From the NCBI RefSeq assembly GCF_000969645.2, contig NZ_CP014222.1, forward strand, positions 3,599,740 to 3,663,739: a DNA stretch of 64,000 nt. The letters run 5' to 3'. Source of the stretch: Janthinobacterium sp. B9-8 (GTDB lineage: Bacteria; Pseudomonadota; Gammaproteobacteria; Burkholderiales; Chitinibacteraceae). The notes beneath the pieces were generated by a model. That model made no database searches. It was not told where the DNA came from and saw only the letters and a program-made list of their open reading frames with translations. The position numbers and the translations under genes are program-made. Within the stretch, counting starts at the first letter, position 1; every line of letters begins with the position of its first letter. Shown piece after piece: positions 8,002-18,592 of this stretch.

Positions 8002-11000
8002 ATGGCAAATGGCAACTTATTGGGCAAATTATGGCAAATGGCTTTTAGCTCTTGGCAGCCTTGGCATCAGAGCAATGCCTCTTCTTCAGACCTAGAATTG
8101 CCATTGCGCGACGATTTATACAACGCAGACCAAATGGCACAGCATGGCAAATCTTTGGCCCTCATGCATCAATTAGGCGGAACAAATGCCTCTGAAATTT
8201 TATTATCCCGCTTGGATGAAAATAAAAAAACACTCATCAATGTATGCAATCTATTAACAGCAGAGCTTGCTAATCAAAGAGAGATTACGCCAGCGGGCGC
8301 ATGGCTACTCGACAATTTTTATTTAATTGAAGAGCAAATTCATACCGCCAAACACCATTTACCCAAAAACTATTACCGCCAATTGCCTTATCTCAAAGAG
8401 GGCCCATCTGCTGGCTGCCCTCGTGTTTATGATTTGGCTTTGGCGACGATTGCGCACAGTGATGGGCGCATTGATATGGAAACATTAGCGCGCTTTATCA
8501 GCGCGTATCAAAGCATCAGCCCGCTCAAGCTGGGCGAACTGTGGGCCATCCCGATCATGCTGCGGCTGGCGATTATTGAGAATTTACGCCGCATTAGTGC
8601 ACGCGTTGCCATTCGAACGAATGAACGTCACCTCGCATGTGCATGGGCAATGGAGATGACCCAAGTTGCAGAAAAAGATCCAAAAAATCTTATTTTGGCA
8701 ATTGCCGATATGGCACGCTCCAGCCCACCTATGGTTAGCGCCTTTGTGGCCGAGTTGGCTCGTCGCTTACAAGGGCGCGGCACCGCGCTGGCCTTACCAC
8801 TAACATGGATAGAGCAACATCTAACCGAGTCTGGCCTCTCCATCGAGCATTTAGTTCAGCTAGAAAACCAACAACAAGCCGCCGACCAAGTATCCGTCAG
8901 CAATAGTATTGGCAGCTTGCGTATTTTGGGCGCCGTGGATTGGCGAGACTTTGTTGAACAGATGAGCGTGGCAGAACAAATTTTTCGCCAAGACCCTAGC
9001 CAGATTTACTCCAAAATGGATTTTGCTACTCGCGATTGTTATCGCCATGTACTGGAAACTTTGGCTAAACAGAGCCATCGCCAAGAAATCGAAGTAGCAC
9101 AAGCCGCGCTTCATTTAGCGCAAGCTGCAACAGGGCAAAAAGAGGGGGCTAATCATATTGGCTATTTTTTGATTGGCCAAGGCGTGGATGAATTAGAGCA
9201 GGCCATCAATATCCCTTCCTTTTACCTCAAAAAATGGAAAAAACGCATCACCCGCTCACCATTAAGCACCTACTTGCTGGGTGCTGCTCTGATCACGGCC
9301 TTATTTTCACTACTGATTTTGCAATCCATTGTGAGTGCTTATACATCGCTAGGTTTAGTGTTATTGATGGGTGTTTTAGTGGCTTTGGCTGCAAGCCAAA
9401 GTGCTATTTCCCTTGTGAATTGGTTGGTAACGCTGTGGGTAGCCCCCCATGCTTTGCCCAGAATGAACTTTTCACAGGGTGTACCGCAAAGCGCTTGCAC
9501 CCTCGTTATCGTGCCAACGATGCTGGTGCACGTCGATGATATAGAAGATTTAATTGAATCAATCGAAGTGGCTTTCCTAGCCAATCGGGATAAGCATATT
9601 TACTTTGGGCTACTCACCGATTTTAGCGATTCAGCACAGCAAAATCAGCCTGAAGATGCCGCTTTACAGCAATTGGCACAACAAAGAATTAATCAGCTAA
9701 ATCAGAAATATGCCGCAGATACGGCGAGTGCTGAAGGAGCACATTTTTATTTATTCCATCGTGCACGCAGCTGGAATAAAAGTGAAAAAACTTGGATGGG
9801 CTATGAGCGTAAACGCGGCAAATTAGCCTGCTTGAACGCCTTATTACGCGCTAACTCCCCAAAAATTGATGTGGCCGCTTATGGTTTTTCGCAAGTTGAA
9901 GGCGAATTACGCCATTTAGGGCAAGTGAAGTATGTCATTACCCTAGATACGGATACACAGCTGCCACGGGATGCCGCAAAAAAACTGATCGCCACGATGG
10001 AGCATCCGCTTAATCGCGCAGTTTATGATGCAAAAAAACAGCGGGTGGTCAGTGGGTATGGCATTTTACAGCCGCGCATTGCGCTCAATTTAAACGCGAG
10101 TAATCGTTCACGCTATGCACGCTTGTTAGGCGGGATGGTGGGCATTGATCCCTATACCCGAGCCGTTTCGGATGTTTATCAAGATGCTTTTGGCGAAGGC
10201 TCTTATATTGGCAAAGGCATTTATGATCTTGATGCTTTTGAATTGGCGCTGACAAAACGGCTCCCCGACAATTGCATTCTAAGCCATGACCTACTGGAAG
10301 GATGTTATGCCCGTTCTGGCCTAGTGAGTGATGTTGATTTCTATGAAGATTACCCAGTCACTTATCGTGCTGATATTTCTAGGCGCTATCGCTGGCTGCG
10401 AGGCGATTGGCAACTTGTAGGCTGGCTGCTATCAACAACACCCCATTTAAGCGCTTTAGCGGGTGTTACGCGCGCGCCTAATCCATTGTCCATGCTGTCG
10501 CAGTGGAAGCTCATCGATAATCTGCGCCGCAGTCTGGTTCCTATTGCGCTGACCTTAGCCTTTATCTTTGCTTGGCTTTTGTCACCATCGCTATGGCTCT
10601 CAAGCGTGGTGCTACTCGGCGTTATCTGCAGCGCAACCATCATCACTACGCTGCACTCCTTGCTGAAAAAGCCCGCGGAAATGAGCTTGAGCTTGCATAT
10701 TCGGGAGCTTGCAAAAGCCTTATGGCAAAGACTGGGTTTATTAGTTTTTGAACTGGCCTTATTGCCTTTTGAAGCCAAGCAAAGCCTAAGTGCCATTGGT
10801 ATAACCATCTGGCGCATGAAAGTGAGCCATACTCATTTATTAGAATGGCGCTCTTCACAAGAAACCCAAAGGGACAGCAAAGAGGGCCAAGCGCATCAGT
10901 TGGGTATTTACTGCTCACTGATGTGGGCCGGTCCTGCGCTGGCATTGATACTCGGTATGACTCTTGCCAAGTTTAAAGCCGAATCTTTATTAGTGGCTTG

Positions 11001-14000
11001 GCCCATCCTGCTGCTTTGGCTTATTTCACCCGCAATTGCCTGGTGGATCAGCTTGCCGCAATCCCCCCAGAAAAGTGCTCTATCTGATGATCAGTTGCAG
11101 TTTCTAGGTGCACTATCGCGGCGAACTTGGGCCTTTTTTGAGCGTTTTGTTAGCGCTGATGATCATTACTTGCCGCCAGATAATTACCAGCCATACCGTC
11201 AGGACACGATTGCTCATCGTACATCACCAACCAATATGGGGCTTGCGCTCTTAGCCAATTTATCGGCCTACGACTTTGCGTATTTGCCGCTCGAAGGATT
11301 ATTAGTCCGCACCGAAAACACCCTCAAAACGATGAGCCGCTTAGCCCAGTATCAAGGGCATTTTTATAACTGGTACGATACTCAGACTCTGGAAATACTG
11401 ACGCCTGCTTATATATCAACGGTTGATAGTGGAAATCTAGCCGGGCATTTATTAACACTGAAAGCCGGCTTGCTATTACTGAAAGATGATTGCCTCATCT
11501 CGCCGCGTGTCTTTACTGGGCTCAGTGATGTGCTAAGCGTTATCGAGCAAGATTTCGCGCCACAAATTGCGCCTGCTGAAGTCAAAGCATTACGCCAAAC
11601 ACTGCAATTAGTTCTAGCTCAATCCCCCCCAATGCTCAGTCAGCTAAGACAATCATTGCTTGAATTGCAGCGTGGAGGTATTGCCCTAGTGGCAGCACTT
11701 GAATCCAAAGAAGCTGAGACAGAGGAAATCGGCGCATGGTGGGCACAAAAATTTGTACAGCAAGCAGACGCTGCGCTTGAAGCTTTAAACTTTATTGCGC
11801 CGTGGCTCAGTTTAAGGGCTAGCCCTGAGTCCCTTACACGCTTGAATTCGGCCACTGAAAATCTGACTTTACATGAACTCGCTCAGCTGACTAATGTAGA
11901 AGCAAGTGGCCTAACAGGCGGCACCCATACTCAATCTGAATGGATGCCATTACAACGAGCAATTCATGTCGGCGCTAGCCGTGCAAAAGCAATGCTAGAT
12001 AAGGCGATACGATTGGCATTGCAGGCCGAGCAATTGACGCAAATGGAATACGACTTTTTATTCGATCCCACTCGAAATTTACTTAGCATTGGTTATAACG
12101 TCACCGAGCAAAAAGTTGACTCTGGTTGCTATGATTTACTCGCATCCGAAGCGCGCCTTTGTTGTTTTGTGGCTATTGCGCAAGGCCAAATACCGCAAGA
12201 AAGCTGGTTTGCATTGGGACGTTTGCTCACCAACTCTGGTGGTGAAAGCGTTTTGATGTCGTGGACAGGCTCAATGTTTGAGTATTTGATGCCCCTGCTG
12301 GTGATGCCTAGCTATGAAAACACACTATTAGAGCAAACCTGCCGTGTTGCCGTTGAGCGTCAAATTACATATGGCGCTCAAATGCGGGTCGCTTGGGGTA
12401 TTTCAGAATCGGGATACAACGCCGTTGATGTCCATCAAAACTATCAATACCGTGCTTTTGGAGTGCCTGGTTTAGGCTTAAAACGAGGGCTTGCAGAAGA
12501 TTTAGTGATTGCACCCTATGCCTCAGTCATGGCCTTGATGGTCATACCTGAAAAAGCATGTTTGAATTTGATGCGTCTTGCGGATGAGAAACTACTAGGG
12601 CAATTCGGTTTATTTGAAGCGGTTGACTACACGCCTGTCCGCCAGCGCCGCTTACAAACATCGGCCATTGTCTACGCCTATATGGCTCATCACCAAGGGA
12701 TGAGTTTGTTGGCGCTTACTTATCTATTACTTGATCGCCCCATGCAGCGGCGATTTGAATCTGATCGTTTATTTCAGTCTGTGCTGCTTTTACTCCAGGA
12801 GCGCATTCCTGTTTCATCCTCTGTTTACTCGCACACGGAGGAGCGCCCGGATATCAGCGATTTATCTTTACGGGCCACAACCCCAATTCGAACGTTTGAT
12901 AGCCCCGACACCCAAAGCCCAGAAGTGCAGTTGCTATCGAATGGTCGCTACCACGTCATGGTTAACAATGCCGGTAGCGGTTATAGCCGCTGGAAAGACA
13001 TGGCGATGACCCGTTGGCATGAAGATAGTAGCAGCGATCGCTGGGGTACTTTTTGCTATGTCAGAGACCAAACAAGTGGCGAGTTTTGGTCAAATAGCTC
13101 GCAACCCTGCAACAAATCTGCAGAAAGTTTCGAAGCGACGTTCACAGAAGGGCGTGCCGAATTTCGGCGCACAGATGCCCTCAATTCAAGCGAGGCTAGG
13201 TTTGAAACGCAGACAGAAATTGTTGTTTCGCCTGAAGACGATATCGAGCTGCGGCGCATCCGTATCACCAATCGCTCCAAACAAGCTCGCCTCATTGACG
13301 TAACCAGTTATGCCGAAGTGGTTATTGCACCTGCGGCAGCAGATGCATTGCATCCCGCATTTAGTAATTTATTTGTTCAAACCGAAATATTGCCCGAGCA
13401 GCGCGCCATTTTATGCACCAGGCGTCCGCGCTCGCCAACAGAAGCTGCGCCATGTTTATTACATCTGATGATTGTGCACGGTGGCGAGGTCAGTGCAGCG
13501 TCTTACGAAACAGATCGATTACGTTTCATTGGCCGCACGAACACCAGCGCTAATCCGCAAGCGATGCAGCAATGGTCTGAATTATCTGGAACACAAGGTT
13601 CGGTGCTAGATCCCATTGTGGCGATTCGCTATCGCATTAAGCTGGCACCAGGACAATCGAGTATGCTCAGTATGATTACGGGTGACGCCGATCATCGTGA
13701 AGCGGCATTAGGCTTAATTAATAAATATCAGGATTACTATTCAGCGGATCGCGTGTTTGACATGGCTTGGACACATAGCCATGTGGTACTCAGGCAGCTC
13801 AATGCCAACGAGGCCGACTCACAACTGTATGCGCAACTTGCAGGAGCAGTCATTTACGCACAGAGCGCTTTACGCGCGGATAAAGCAGAATTAATCAAAA
13901 ATCGCCGGGGACAATCTGGTTTGTGGGGATATGCTATTTCAGGCGATTTGCCCATCGTGCTATTACAAATAAGCGCTGCTGAAAACATCGAGCTGGTACA

Positions 14001-16824
14001 GCAATTAATACAAGCGCATGCCTATTGGCGCTTGAAAGGGCTGACTGTCGACTTGGTCATTTGGAATGAAGACCATGCAGGGTATAGACAGCGCTTGCAG
14101 GAACAAATCCTCGGTTTAATCGCCTCAGGCATTGAGGCCAGTGTGCTTGATCGGCCAGGCGGTATTTTTGTTCGATCTGCAGAGCATATTTCAAGTGAAG
14201 ACAGGCTGCTGTTTCAATCGGTCGCTCGTGTTGTGCTCATAGACAGCAAAGGTACTTTGGAGGAGCAACTCACAGAGCTAGGACCGCTGGCATTAAAAAT
14301 GCCCAAGTTAATTGCAGACAAAATCAATGCGCCACCCGCTGCACGCCTTAATCTGCCTGCCAATCCGAAACAAAATCGATTATTTGACAATGGCGTTGGT
14401 GGCTTTTCACAAGATGGCCGCGAATATGTCATCGAATTAAAACCAGAGCAAGTCACGCCAGCCCCTTGGGTGAATATTTTAGCCAATCCTCACTTTGGGA
14501 GTGTTATTTCAGAGAGCGGCTCAGCTTATACCTGGAGCGAAAACGCACACGAATATCGGCTTACCCCCTGGAGTAATGACCCCGTTAGCGATAGCAGCGG
14601 TGAAGCGATTTATTTGCGCGATGAAGAAACGGGCCATGTTTGGTCGCCCACGCCACTACCTTGCAAGCGCGAAAGCGATTACACGATTCGGCACGGCTTT
14701 GGGTATAGCGTGTTTGAGACGCAAGTAGCTGGGGTTCGTTCGCAAATGTGGGTTTACGTTGCGCTCGATGCACCCATTAAATTTATCGTGCTTAAAGTTA
14801 GCAATGACACACTCAAACCCAAACAGCTATCTGCAACGGCATATATGGAGTGGGTATTGGGTGACTTACGCAGCAAATCTGCGATGCATATTCACAGCTC
14901 GATTGATCCGCATTGCGGCGCCTTATGCGCTCGAAACCCTTACAGCACTGAGTTTTCAGATCGAATCGCTTTTTTAGATTGCGATAATGTTAATCGTTTT
15001 GTGACAGGCGATAGAACTGAATTTCTTGGCCGAAATGGCTCCTTAAAAAACCCGGCGGCACTGCAACGGACTCGATTATCTGGCAAAACAGGGGCGGGTT
15101 TTGATCCTTGTGGCGCGATGCAAACGCATTTTGAGCTGGCAGCGGGGCAAGAAAAAGAAATCGTCTTTAGGCTAGGGCTTGGGAAATCAGAAGAAGAAGT
15201 CAATCAATTGCTCGCGCGGTTTCGCGGGGTTTTAGCGGCCAAAGAGGCTTTGCTGGCCGTGCAAGACTATTGGCAAAAAACATTAACGACGGTTCAGGTG
15301 CATACACCCGATCAAGCGCTTAATCTTTTAGCCAATGGTTGGTTAATGTATCAAACCCTAGCATGCCGAATTTGGGCGCGCAGCGGTGCTTATCAATCAG
15401 GCGGTGCATTTGGGTTTCGTGACCAATTGCAAGATGTCATGGCATTAGTTCATGCCGAGCCAGCCACCGTTCGAGCGCATTTATTGCTTTGCGCTAGCCG
15501 ACAATTCAAAGAAGGAGATGTACAGCATTGGTGGCACCCGCCATTAGGCCGTGGGGTAAGAACGCGTTGCTCTGATGATTATTTGTGGCTGGCACTGGCC
15601 GTATGCCGTTATGTTGAAAGTAGCGCAGATTTGGCCGTTTTAGCGACCGAAATTCATTTCTTGGATGGACGCTTATTGCATCCAGATGAAGAATCGTATT
15701 TCGATTTATCAAGCCCTTCAGAACAACAAGCAACGCTGTATCAGCATTGTGTATTGGCGATCGAGCACGGTTTGCGGTTTGGTGAACACGGCTTGCCTTT
15801 GATGGGTTCCGGTGACTGGAACGACGGCATGAATCTGGTCGGCATTGAAGGCAAAGGGGAAAGCATCTGGCTAGGATTCTTCCTGTGCGAAGTGTTGCGG
15901 CAATTTAGTAAAATCGCCACAGCCTATGGAGATGCCCCTTTTGCTTTGCGATGCGATGAGCAATATACCAAGCTCCATCAAAACCTAGAGGCTCATGGCT
16001 GGGATGGTGAATGGTATCGCCGCGCCTACTTTGACGATGGCACGCCATTGGGCAGCCATACGGCAGACGAATGCAAAATTGATTCAATTGCACAAAGTTG
16101 GTCTGTGCTCAGTGGCGCTTACGATGCAAATCGCTCACGAATCGCGATGGCGGCGCTAGATACTCACCTTGTATGTAGTGACATCGGCGTGATTAAGCTG
16201 CTCGATCCCCCCTTCAATAGTGGCGAACACAATCCGGGGTATATCCGTGGCTATGTACCGGGTGTGCGGGAAAATGGCGGCCAATACACACATGGTGCAA
16301 TCTGGGCGGCGATGGCGTTTGCCGAGTTAGGAGAGCGAGATCAAGCCTGGAAGCTACTCAATATTATTAATCCGATTCTTCATGCCACTACACCCGCTGA
16401 GGCAAACCGATACAAAGTAGAGCCTTATGTGGTTGCGGCTGATGTATATGCACTGCCAAACGATCAAGGCCGAGGCGGTTGGAGCTGGTACACAGGCTCG
16501 GCAGGTTGGCTATATCGTTTGATCACTGAATCACTGCTAGGAATAAAGCTTGAAGGCAATCGGCTTACGCTACAGCCTTGCTTACCGGCTGACTGGCCAA
16601 AGATCACCATTGATTACCGCTACATTAATACGGTGTATCACCTACACATCACCCAAACACCCGTTTCGTCTTTGCATGATTCTGAAGTGATCACTTTAAG
16701 CATTGATGGGGTTTTACAGGAGGAGGCGGTGATAAGCTTAGTTGATGATCAGCAGCCACATTTATGTGAATTCTCAATCACGATTGATCAAGGTATTACC
16801 AAGATTCAACCGCCCCACAATTAA
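8002..16824 (+). CDS. ndvB: Cyclic beta-1,2-glucan synthase (NdvB/ChvB type)
   Basis: 2940 residues, close to rhizobial NdvB/ChvB (about 2830). In order: an N-terminal cytoplasmic region (1-420), two membrane segments (about 420-475), a GT84 glycosyltransferase domain (about 490-830) with ITLDTDTQLPRDAAK near 645 and RRYRWLRGDWQ near 793, further membrane segments (about 845-885 and 970-1015), a glycoamylase-like domain (about 1300-1590, with GGESVLMSWTGSMFEYLMP), and two GH94-type blocks from about 1640 and 2130, ending in the phosphorylase-like (alpha/alpha)6 domain with SGDWNDGMN near 2610 and GGWSWYTGSAGWLYR near 2820. The GT part polymerises UDP-glucose, and the GH94 part controls chain length by phosphorolysis. 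The product is a periplasmic osmoregulatory glucan. No cgt/ndvA exporter lies next to it. Confidence 0.95.
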   Translation: MANGNLLGKLWQMAFSSWQPWHQSNASSSDLELPLRDDLYNADQMAQHGKSLALMHQLGGTNASEILLSRLDENKKTLINVCNLLTAELANQREITPAGAWLLDNFYLIEEQIHTAKHHLPKNYYRQLPYLKEGPSAGCPRVYDLALATIAHSDGRIDMETLARFISAYQSISPLKLGELWAIPIMLRLAIIENLRRISARVAIRTNERHLACAWAMEMTQVAEKDPKNLILAIADMARSSPPMVSAFVAELARRLQGRGTALALPLTWIEQHLTESGLSIEHLVQLENQQQAADQVSVSNSIGSLRILGAVDWRDFVEQMSVAEQIFRQDPSQIYSKMDFATRDCYRHVLETLAKQSHRQEIEVAQAALHLAQAATGQKEGANHIGYFLIGQGVDELEQAINIPSFYLKKWKKRITRSPLSTYLLGAALITALFSLLILQSIVSAYTSLGLVLLMGVLVALAASQSAISLVNWLVTLWVAPHALPRMNFSQGVPQSACTLVIVPTMLVHVDDIEDLIESIEVAFLANRDKHIYFGLLTDFSDSAQQNQPEDAALQQLAQQRINQLNQKYAADTASAEGAHFYLFHRARSWNKSEKTWMGYERKRGKLACLNALLRANSPKIDVAAYGFSQVEGELRHLGQVKYVITLDTDTQLPRDAAKKLIATMEHPLNRAVYDAKKQRVVSGYGILQPRIALNLNASNRSRYARLLGGMVGIDPYTRAVSDVYQDAFGEGSYIGKGIYDLDAFELALTKRLPDNCILSHDLLEGCYARSGLVSDVDFYEDYPVTYRADISRRYRWLRGDWQLVGWLLSTTPHLSALAGVTRAPNPLSMLSQWKLIDNLRRSLVPIALTLAFIFAWLLSPSLWLSSVVLLGVICSATIITTLHSLLKKPAEMSLSLHIRELAKALWQRLGLLVFELALLPFEAKQSLSAIGITIWRMKVSHTHLLEWRSSQETQRDSKEGQAHQLGIYCSLMWAGPALALILGMTLAKFKAESLLVAWPILLLWLISPAIAWWISLPQSPQKSALSDDQLQFLGALSRRTWAFFERFVSADDHYLPPDNYQPYRQDTIAHRTSPTNMGLALLANLSAYDFAYLPLEGLLVRTENTLKTMSRLAQYQGHFYNWYDTQTLEILTPAYISTVDSGNLAGHLLTLKAGLLLLKDDCLISPRVFTGLSDVLSVIEQDFAPQIAPAEVKALRQTLQLVLAQSPPMLSQLRQSLLELQRGGIALVAALESKEAETEEIGAWWAQKFVQQADAALEALNFIAPWLSLRASPESLTRLNSATENLTLHELAQLTNVEASGLTGGTHTQSEWMPLQRAIHVGASRAKAMLDKAIRLALQAEQLTQMEYDFLFDPTRNLLSIGYNVTEQKVDSGCYDLLASEARLCCFVAIAQGQIPQESWFALGRLLTNSGGESVLMSWTGSMFEYLMPLLVMPSYENTLLEQTCRVAVERQITYGAQMRVAWGISESGYNAVDVHQNYQYRAFGVPGLGLKRGLAEDLVIAPYASVMALMVIPEKACLNLMRLADEKLLGQFGLFEAVDYTPVRQRRLQTSAIVYAYMAHHQGMSLLALTYLLLDRPMQRRFESDRLFQSVLLLLQERIPVSSSVYSHTEERPDISDLSLRATTPIRTFDSPDTQSPEVQLLSNGRYHVMVNNAGSGYSRWKDMAMTRWHEDSSSDRWGTFCYVRDQTSGEFWSNSSQPCNKSAESFEATFTEGRAEFRRTDALNSSEARFETQTEIVVSPEDDIELRRIRITNRSKQARLIDVTSYAEVVIAPAAADALHPAFSNLFVQTEILPEQRAILCTRRPRSPTEAAPCLLHLMIVHGGEVSAASYETDRLRFIGRTNTSANPQAMQQWSELSGTQGSVLDPIVAIRYRIKLAPGQSSMLSMITGDADHREAALGLINKYQDYYSADRVFDMAWTHSHVVLRQLNANEADSQLYAQLAGAVIYAQSALRADKAELIKNRRGQSGLWGYAISGDLPIVLLQISAAENIELVQQLIQAHAYWRLKGLTVDLVIWNEDHAGYRQRLQEQILGLIASGIEASVLDRPGGIFVRSAEHISSEDRLLFQSVARVVLIDSKGTLEEQLTELGPLALKMPKLIADKINAPPAARLNLPANPKQNRLFDNGVGGFSQDGREYVIELKPEQVTPAPWVNILANPHFGSVISESGSAYTWSENAHEYRLTPWSNDPVSDSSGEAIYLRDEETGHVWSPTPLPCKRESDYTIRHGFGYSVFETQVAGVRSQMWVYVALDAPIKFIVLKVSNDTLKPKQLSATAYMEWVLGDLRSKSAMHIHSSIDPHCGALCARNPYSTEFSDRIAFLDCDNVNRFVTGDRTEFLGRNGSLKNPAALQRTRLSGKTGAGFDPCGAMQTHFELAAGQEKEIVFRLGLGKSEEEVNQLLARFRGVLAAKEALLAVQDYWQKTLTTVQVHTPDQALNLLANGWLMYQTLACRIWARSGAYQSGGAFGFRDQLQDVMALVHAEPATVRAHLLLCASRQFKEGDVQHWWHPPLGRGVRTRCSDDYLWLALAVCRYVESSADLAVLATEIHFLDGRLLHPDEESYFDLSSPSEQQATLYQHCVLAIEHGLRFGEHGLPLMGSGDWNDGMNLVGIEGKGESIWLGFFLCEVLRQFSKIATAYGDAPFALRCDEQYTKLHQNLEAHGWDGEWYRRAYFDDGTPLGSHTADECKIDSIAQSWSVLSGAYDANRSRIAMAALDTHLVCSDIGVIKLLDPPFNSGEHNPGYIRGYVPGVRENGGQYTHGAIWAAMAFAELGERDQAWKLLNIINPILHATTPAEANRYKVEPYVVAADVYALPNDQGRGGWSWYTGSAGWLYRLITESLLGIKLEGNRLTLQPCLPADWPKITIDYRYINTVYHLHITQTPVSSLHDSEVITLSIDGVLQEEAVISLVDDQQPHLCEFSITIDQGITKIQPPHN

Positions 16825-16889
16825 ACAAGGCAGGCGATTATTGGGGGATAGAGGGCAGCAAATACGGCTTGATAACTCAGTGCTGCTTA

Positions 16890-16918
16890 GCGGCGGGTGG
16901 GCTTGGCCCATCTGCCGC
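16890..16918 (+). terminator. Strong GC-rich hairpin after ndvB
   Basis: GCGGCGGGTGGGC pairs with GCCCATCTGCCGC over 13 positions (two G-U wobbles) around a 3-nt loop. It lacks a following T run, so it may be a factor-dependent stop or an mRNA 3' end stabiliser rather than a classical terminator. Confidence 0.4.
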
Positions 16919-17380
16919 CCAACCCCAGCGATTTCGCACTTTTAAGGTCTGCAGTCGACTCATTCACAATGACGCTGAGCGAGGAAAAGCCCCGGGCAGC
17001 GAGCTGAGCTCAATGTGCGTATCAAGGGGTTAGGTAATGATGAAGAAGCGATCATTACTGGGCGTAGAGGGAGGTGATGCGGGGTTTAACGCGAAGGGGA
17101 TTTTAGCAGCTTGCGCTAAAGCAGCTTGTAAGTCAGTTGCTAAGAAGTGCTGCGTTTACAAACGACTGGTCGGCACAAATTGTGCCTAAATTAGGCCTAC
17201 TCAAGCAAAGACGCACACAAGCGCCAAGCGGGAGGAAGAGATCAGAACTTGCGCGATAAGCACAAGTAAATGCAATTTAGCGGCCTTTGACGCGTTGCAG
17301 CACGTCAATGTCATCTCGGTTTTCGATGACCTAACCTTTTTACACAAACTACACATCTGATCTCATCACTATTGAAATTA

Positions 17381-17401
17381 GCCTCCCTAAAAAAGGGAGG
17401 C
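17381..17401 (-). terminator. Terminator of the C-x10-C repeat protein gene
   Basis: GCCTCCCT and AGGGAGGC pair perfectly (8 bp, 5-nt loop), 16 bp beyond the stop codon of the leftward gene; the following leftward bases are TAATTTC, a short T-rich run. Confidence 0.6.
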
Positions 17402-17416
17402 CGTTTCAATTTACGC

Positions 17417-17998
17417 TCAGGGCTGCCCGTTGATTTTCTTAGCTTCCTTGAGACAATTGGCCTTGGTGTCGCCAGCCAGCGCATCACATTTTTCCTTCGC
17501 TGTGGCATAGGCGGCATCTTGTTTGTCGGTTACCGCATCCTTACGGACTTCAGTGCTTTTTTCTCGTGCCGTGGTATTAGCGTCCGAAGTTTTCTCAGCT
17601 ACTTTTGCGTCTGCTTTAGCGGTAACGTAGGCGCCCTTTGCTTCCTTGCGGCACACGTCTTTGGCATTACCGGAGGCGTCATCGCACTTTTCCTTAGCAA
17701 CGTCGTATGCAGCATCCGCTTTCGCCATCCGCAAATCGTATCGATGCTTGACGCTAGGGCTGTTTTTCACTTCAAGCTCTGCCTTAGCTACCTTTTCGCG
17801 CCCCTTGGCTTCTTCGCTGCACACATCCTTAGCGTTGTCAGTCATTGTCTTGCACGTAGATTGGTCCGACTTATACATCGCCGAAATACCCTCTTTGGCG
17901 GCTTTGTAGTCTGGTTTCGACATCTCATCACCGATAGCGCTAGTATTTACGCCAAGAAATAATGCGACCGAAAGTGCGGTCAGATTCAACTTGTTCAT
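17417..17998 (-). CDS. Periplasmic protein with three C-x10-C repeats, function unknown
   Basis: 193 residues with a signal peptide (MNKLNLTALSVALFLGVNTS, cleavage probably after SAIG). The mature part is very rich in Lys, Ala, Asp and Glu and is predicted helical. It carries three copies of a repeat in which two cysteines are separated by ten residues: CKTMTDNAKDVC, CDDASGNAKDVC and CDALAGDTKANC, each followed by a xEAK motif and preceded (copies 2 and 3) by AxAKEK. Similar unnamed proteins occur in many Burkholderiales and Neisseriales as periplasmic hypotheticals, to my knowledge without assigned function. AAGGA lies 6 nt before the ATG. The open frame on the opposite strand is a shadow: its product lacks any family features. 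Confidence 0.8.
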   Translation of the reverse strand: MNKLNLTALSVALFLGVNTSAIGDEMSKPDYKAAKEGISAMYKSDQSTCKTMTDNAKDVCSEEAKGREKVAKAELEVKNSPSVKHRYDLRMAKADAAYDVAKEKCDDASGNAKDVCRKEAKGAYVTAKADAKVAEKTSDANTTAREKSTEVRKDAVTDKQDAAYATAKEKCDALAGDTKANCLKEAKKINGQP

Positions 17999-18592
17999 GG
18001 TTATTCCTTTTTAATATTGCAAAAATAAATTTCAGCTGACTTAGAAAAATTGTGGCGGAAAAGAATCATTCGATCACATCAACCGTAAGCAGCCATACGC
18101 GGTCCCCGCAAGAGGGCAAGCCACTTGGGTTGTTCTTAGCCCGCTGATAACCATACAGAGTGCACCGACCCAAACAGGCCACACGATGATTAACAATATG
18201 ATTCATCGTGATATATCCACACCCTTACACTGCTTTAAAGCGCAGAATTCAAGTGTTGCTCGTAAGCACTTGCAATGTCTGTACGATTCCGCACATACGA
18301 TAAATTCGCCACGAACGTCCAATACCTATCACAGCCTCGAGCGATCATAGGGAAGCTCGTGCATGAGCGCAGGGTGAGCAGTAGAGAAATCCACTATTTA
18401 TTTTTGAATCTGAGTAAGTTGCGTTGTAAGAAGATCCAAATCAAAGACTTGTGTACGGCAGCGCACAGATGCCTGGCACGTTTGCTACTACTTTCCCTCT
18501 AGTAGAGCTAAGTTTCTACTCAGCTTCCCCTTCCAAAAAATAATGCGAGCCATGAATATAAAAACATGAGGGTGTTGATCACGATTATTTAA
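17999..18592. other. Intergenic region, nothing recognised
   Basis: 594 bp between the divergent C-x10-C protein gene and the CheB-like gene. It must contain the leftward promoter of the former, but no convincing -35/-10 pair stands out. A 75-codon open frame at 18275 has no recognisable features and no good RBS. Confidence 0.5.

Larger units (their letters stand above)
16825..17416. other. Intergenic region downstream of ndvB
   Basis: 592 bp without a recognisable gene. It contains a strong hairpin at 16890-16918 (66 bp after ndvB), several short imperfect repeats rich in AGCAGCTTGCGCTAA-like sequence near 17105, and a terminator-like stem at 17381-17401 facing the leftward gene that follows. 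Confidence 0.5.

Noticed and set aside
6764..16980. Direct repeat CATTCACAAT-xx-CGCTGAGC at 6764-6784 and 16961-16980, flanking the csbD-ndvB block
   Set aside because: 18 of 20 matches between two sites in 64 kb is about what chance allows; no attachment-site or integrase context.
17372..17962. Rightward open frame of 196 codons opposite the C-x10-C repeat protein
   Set aside because: Cys/Phe-rich translation without family features; the leftward frame has a signal peptide, RBS and internal repeats and explains the open shadow.
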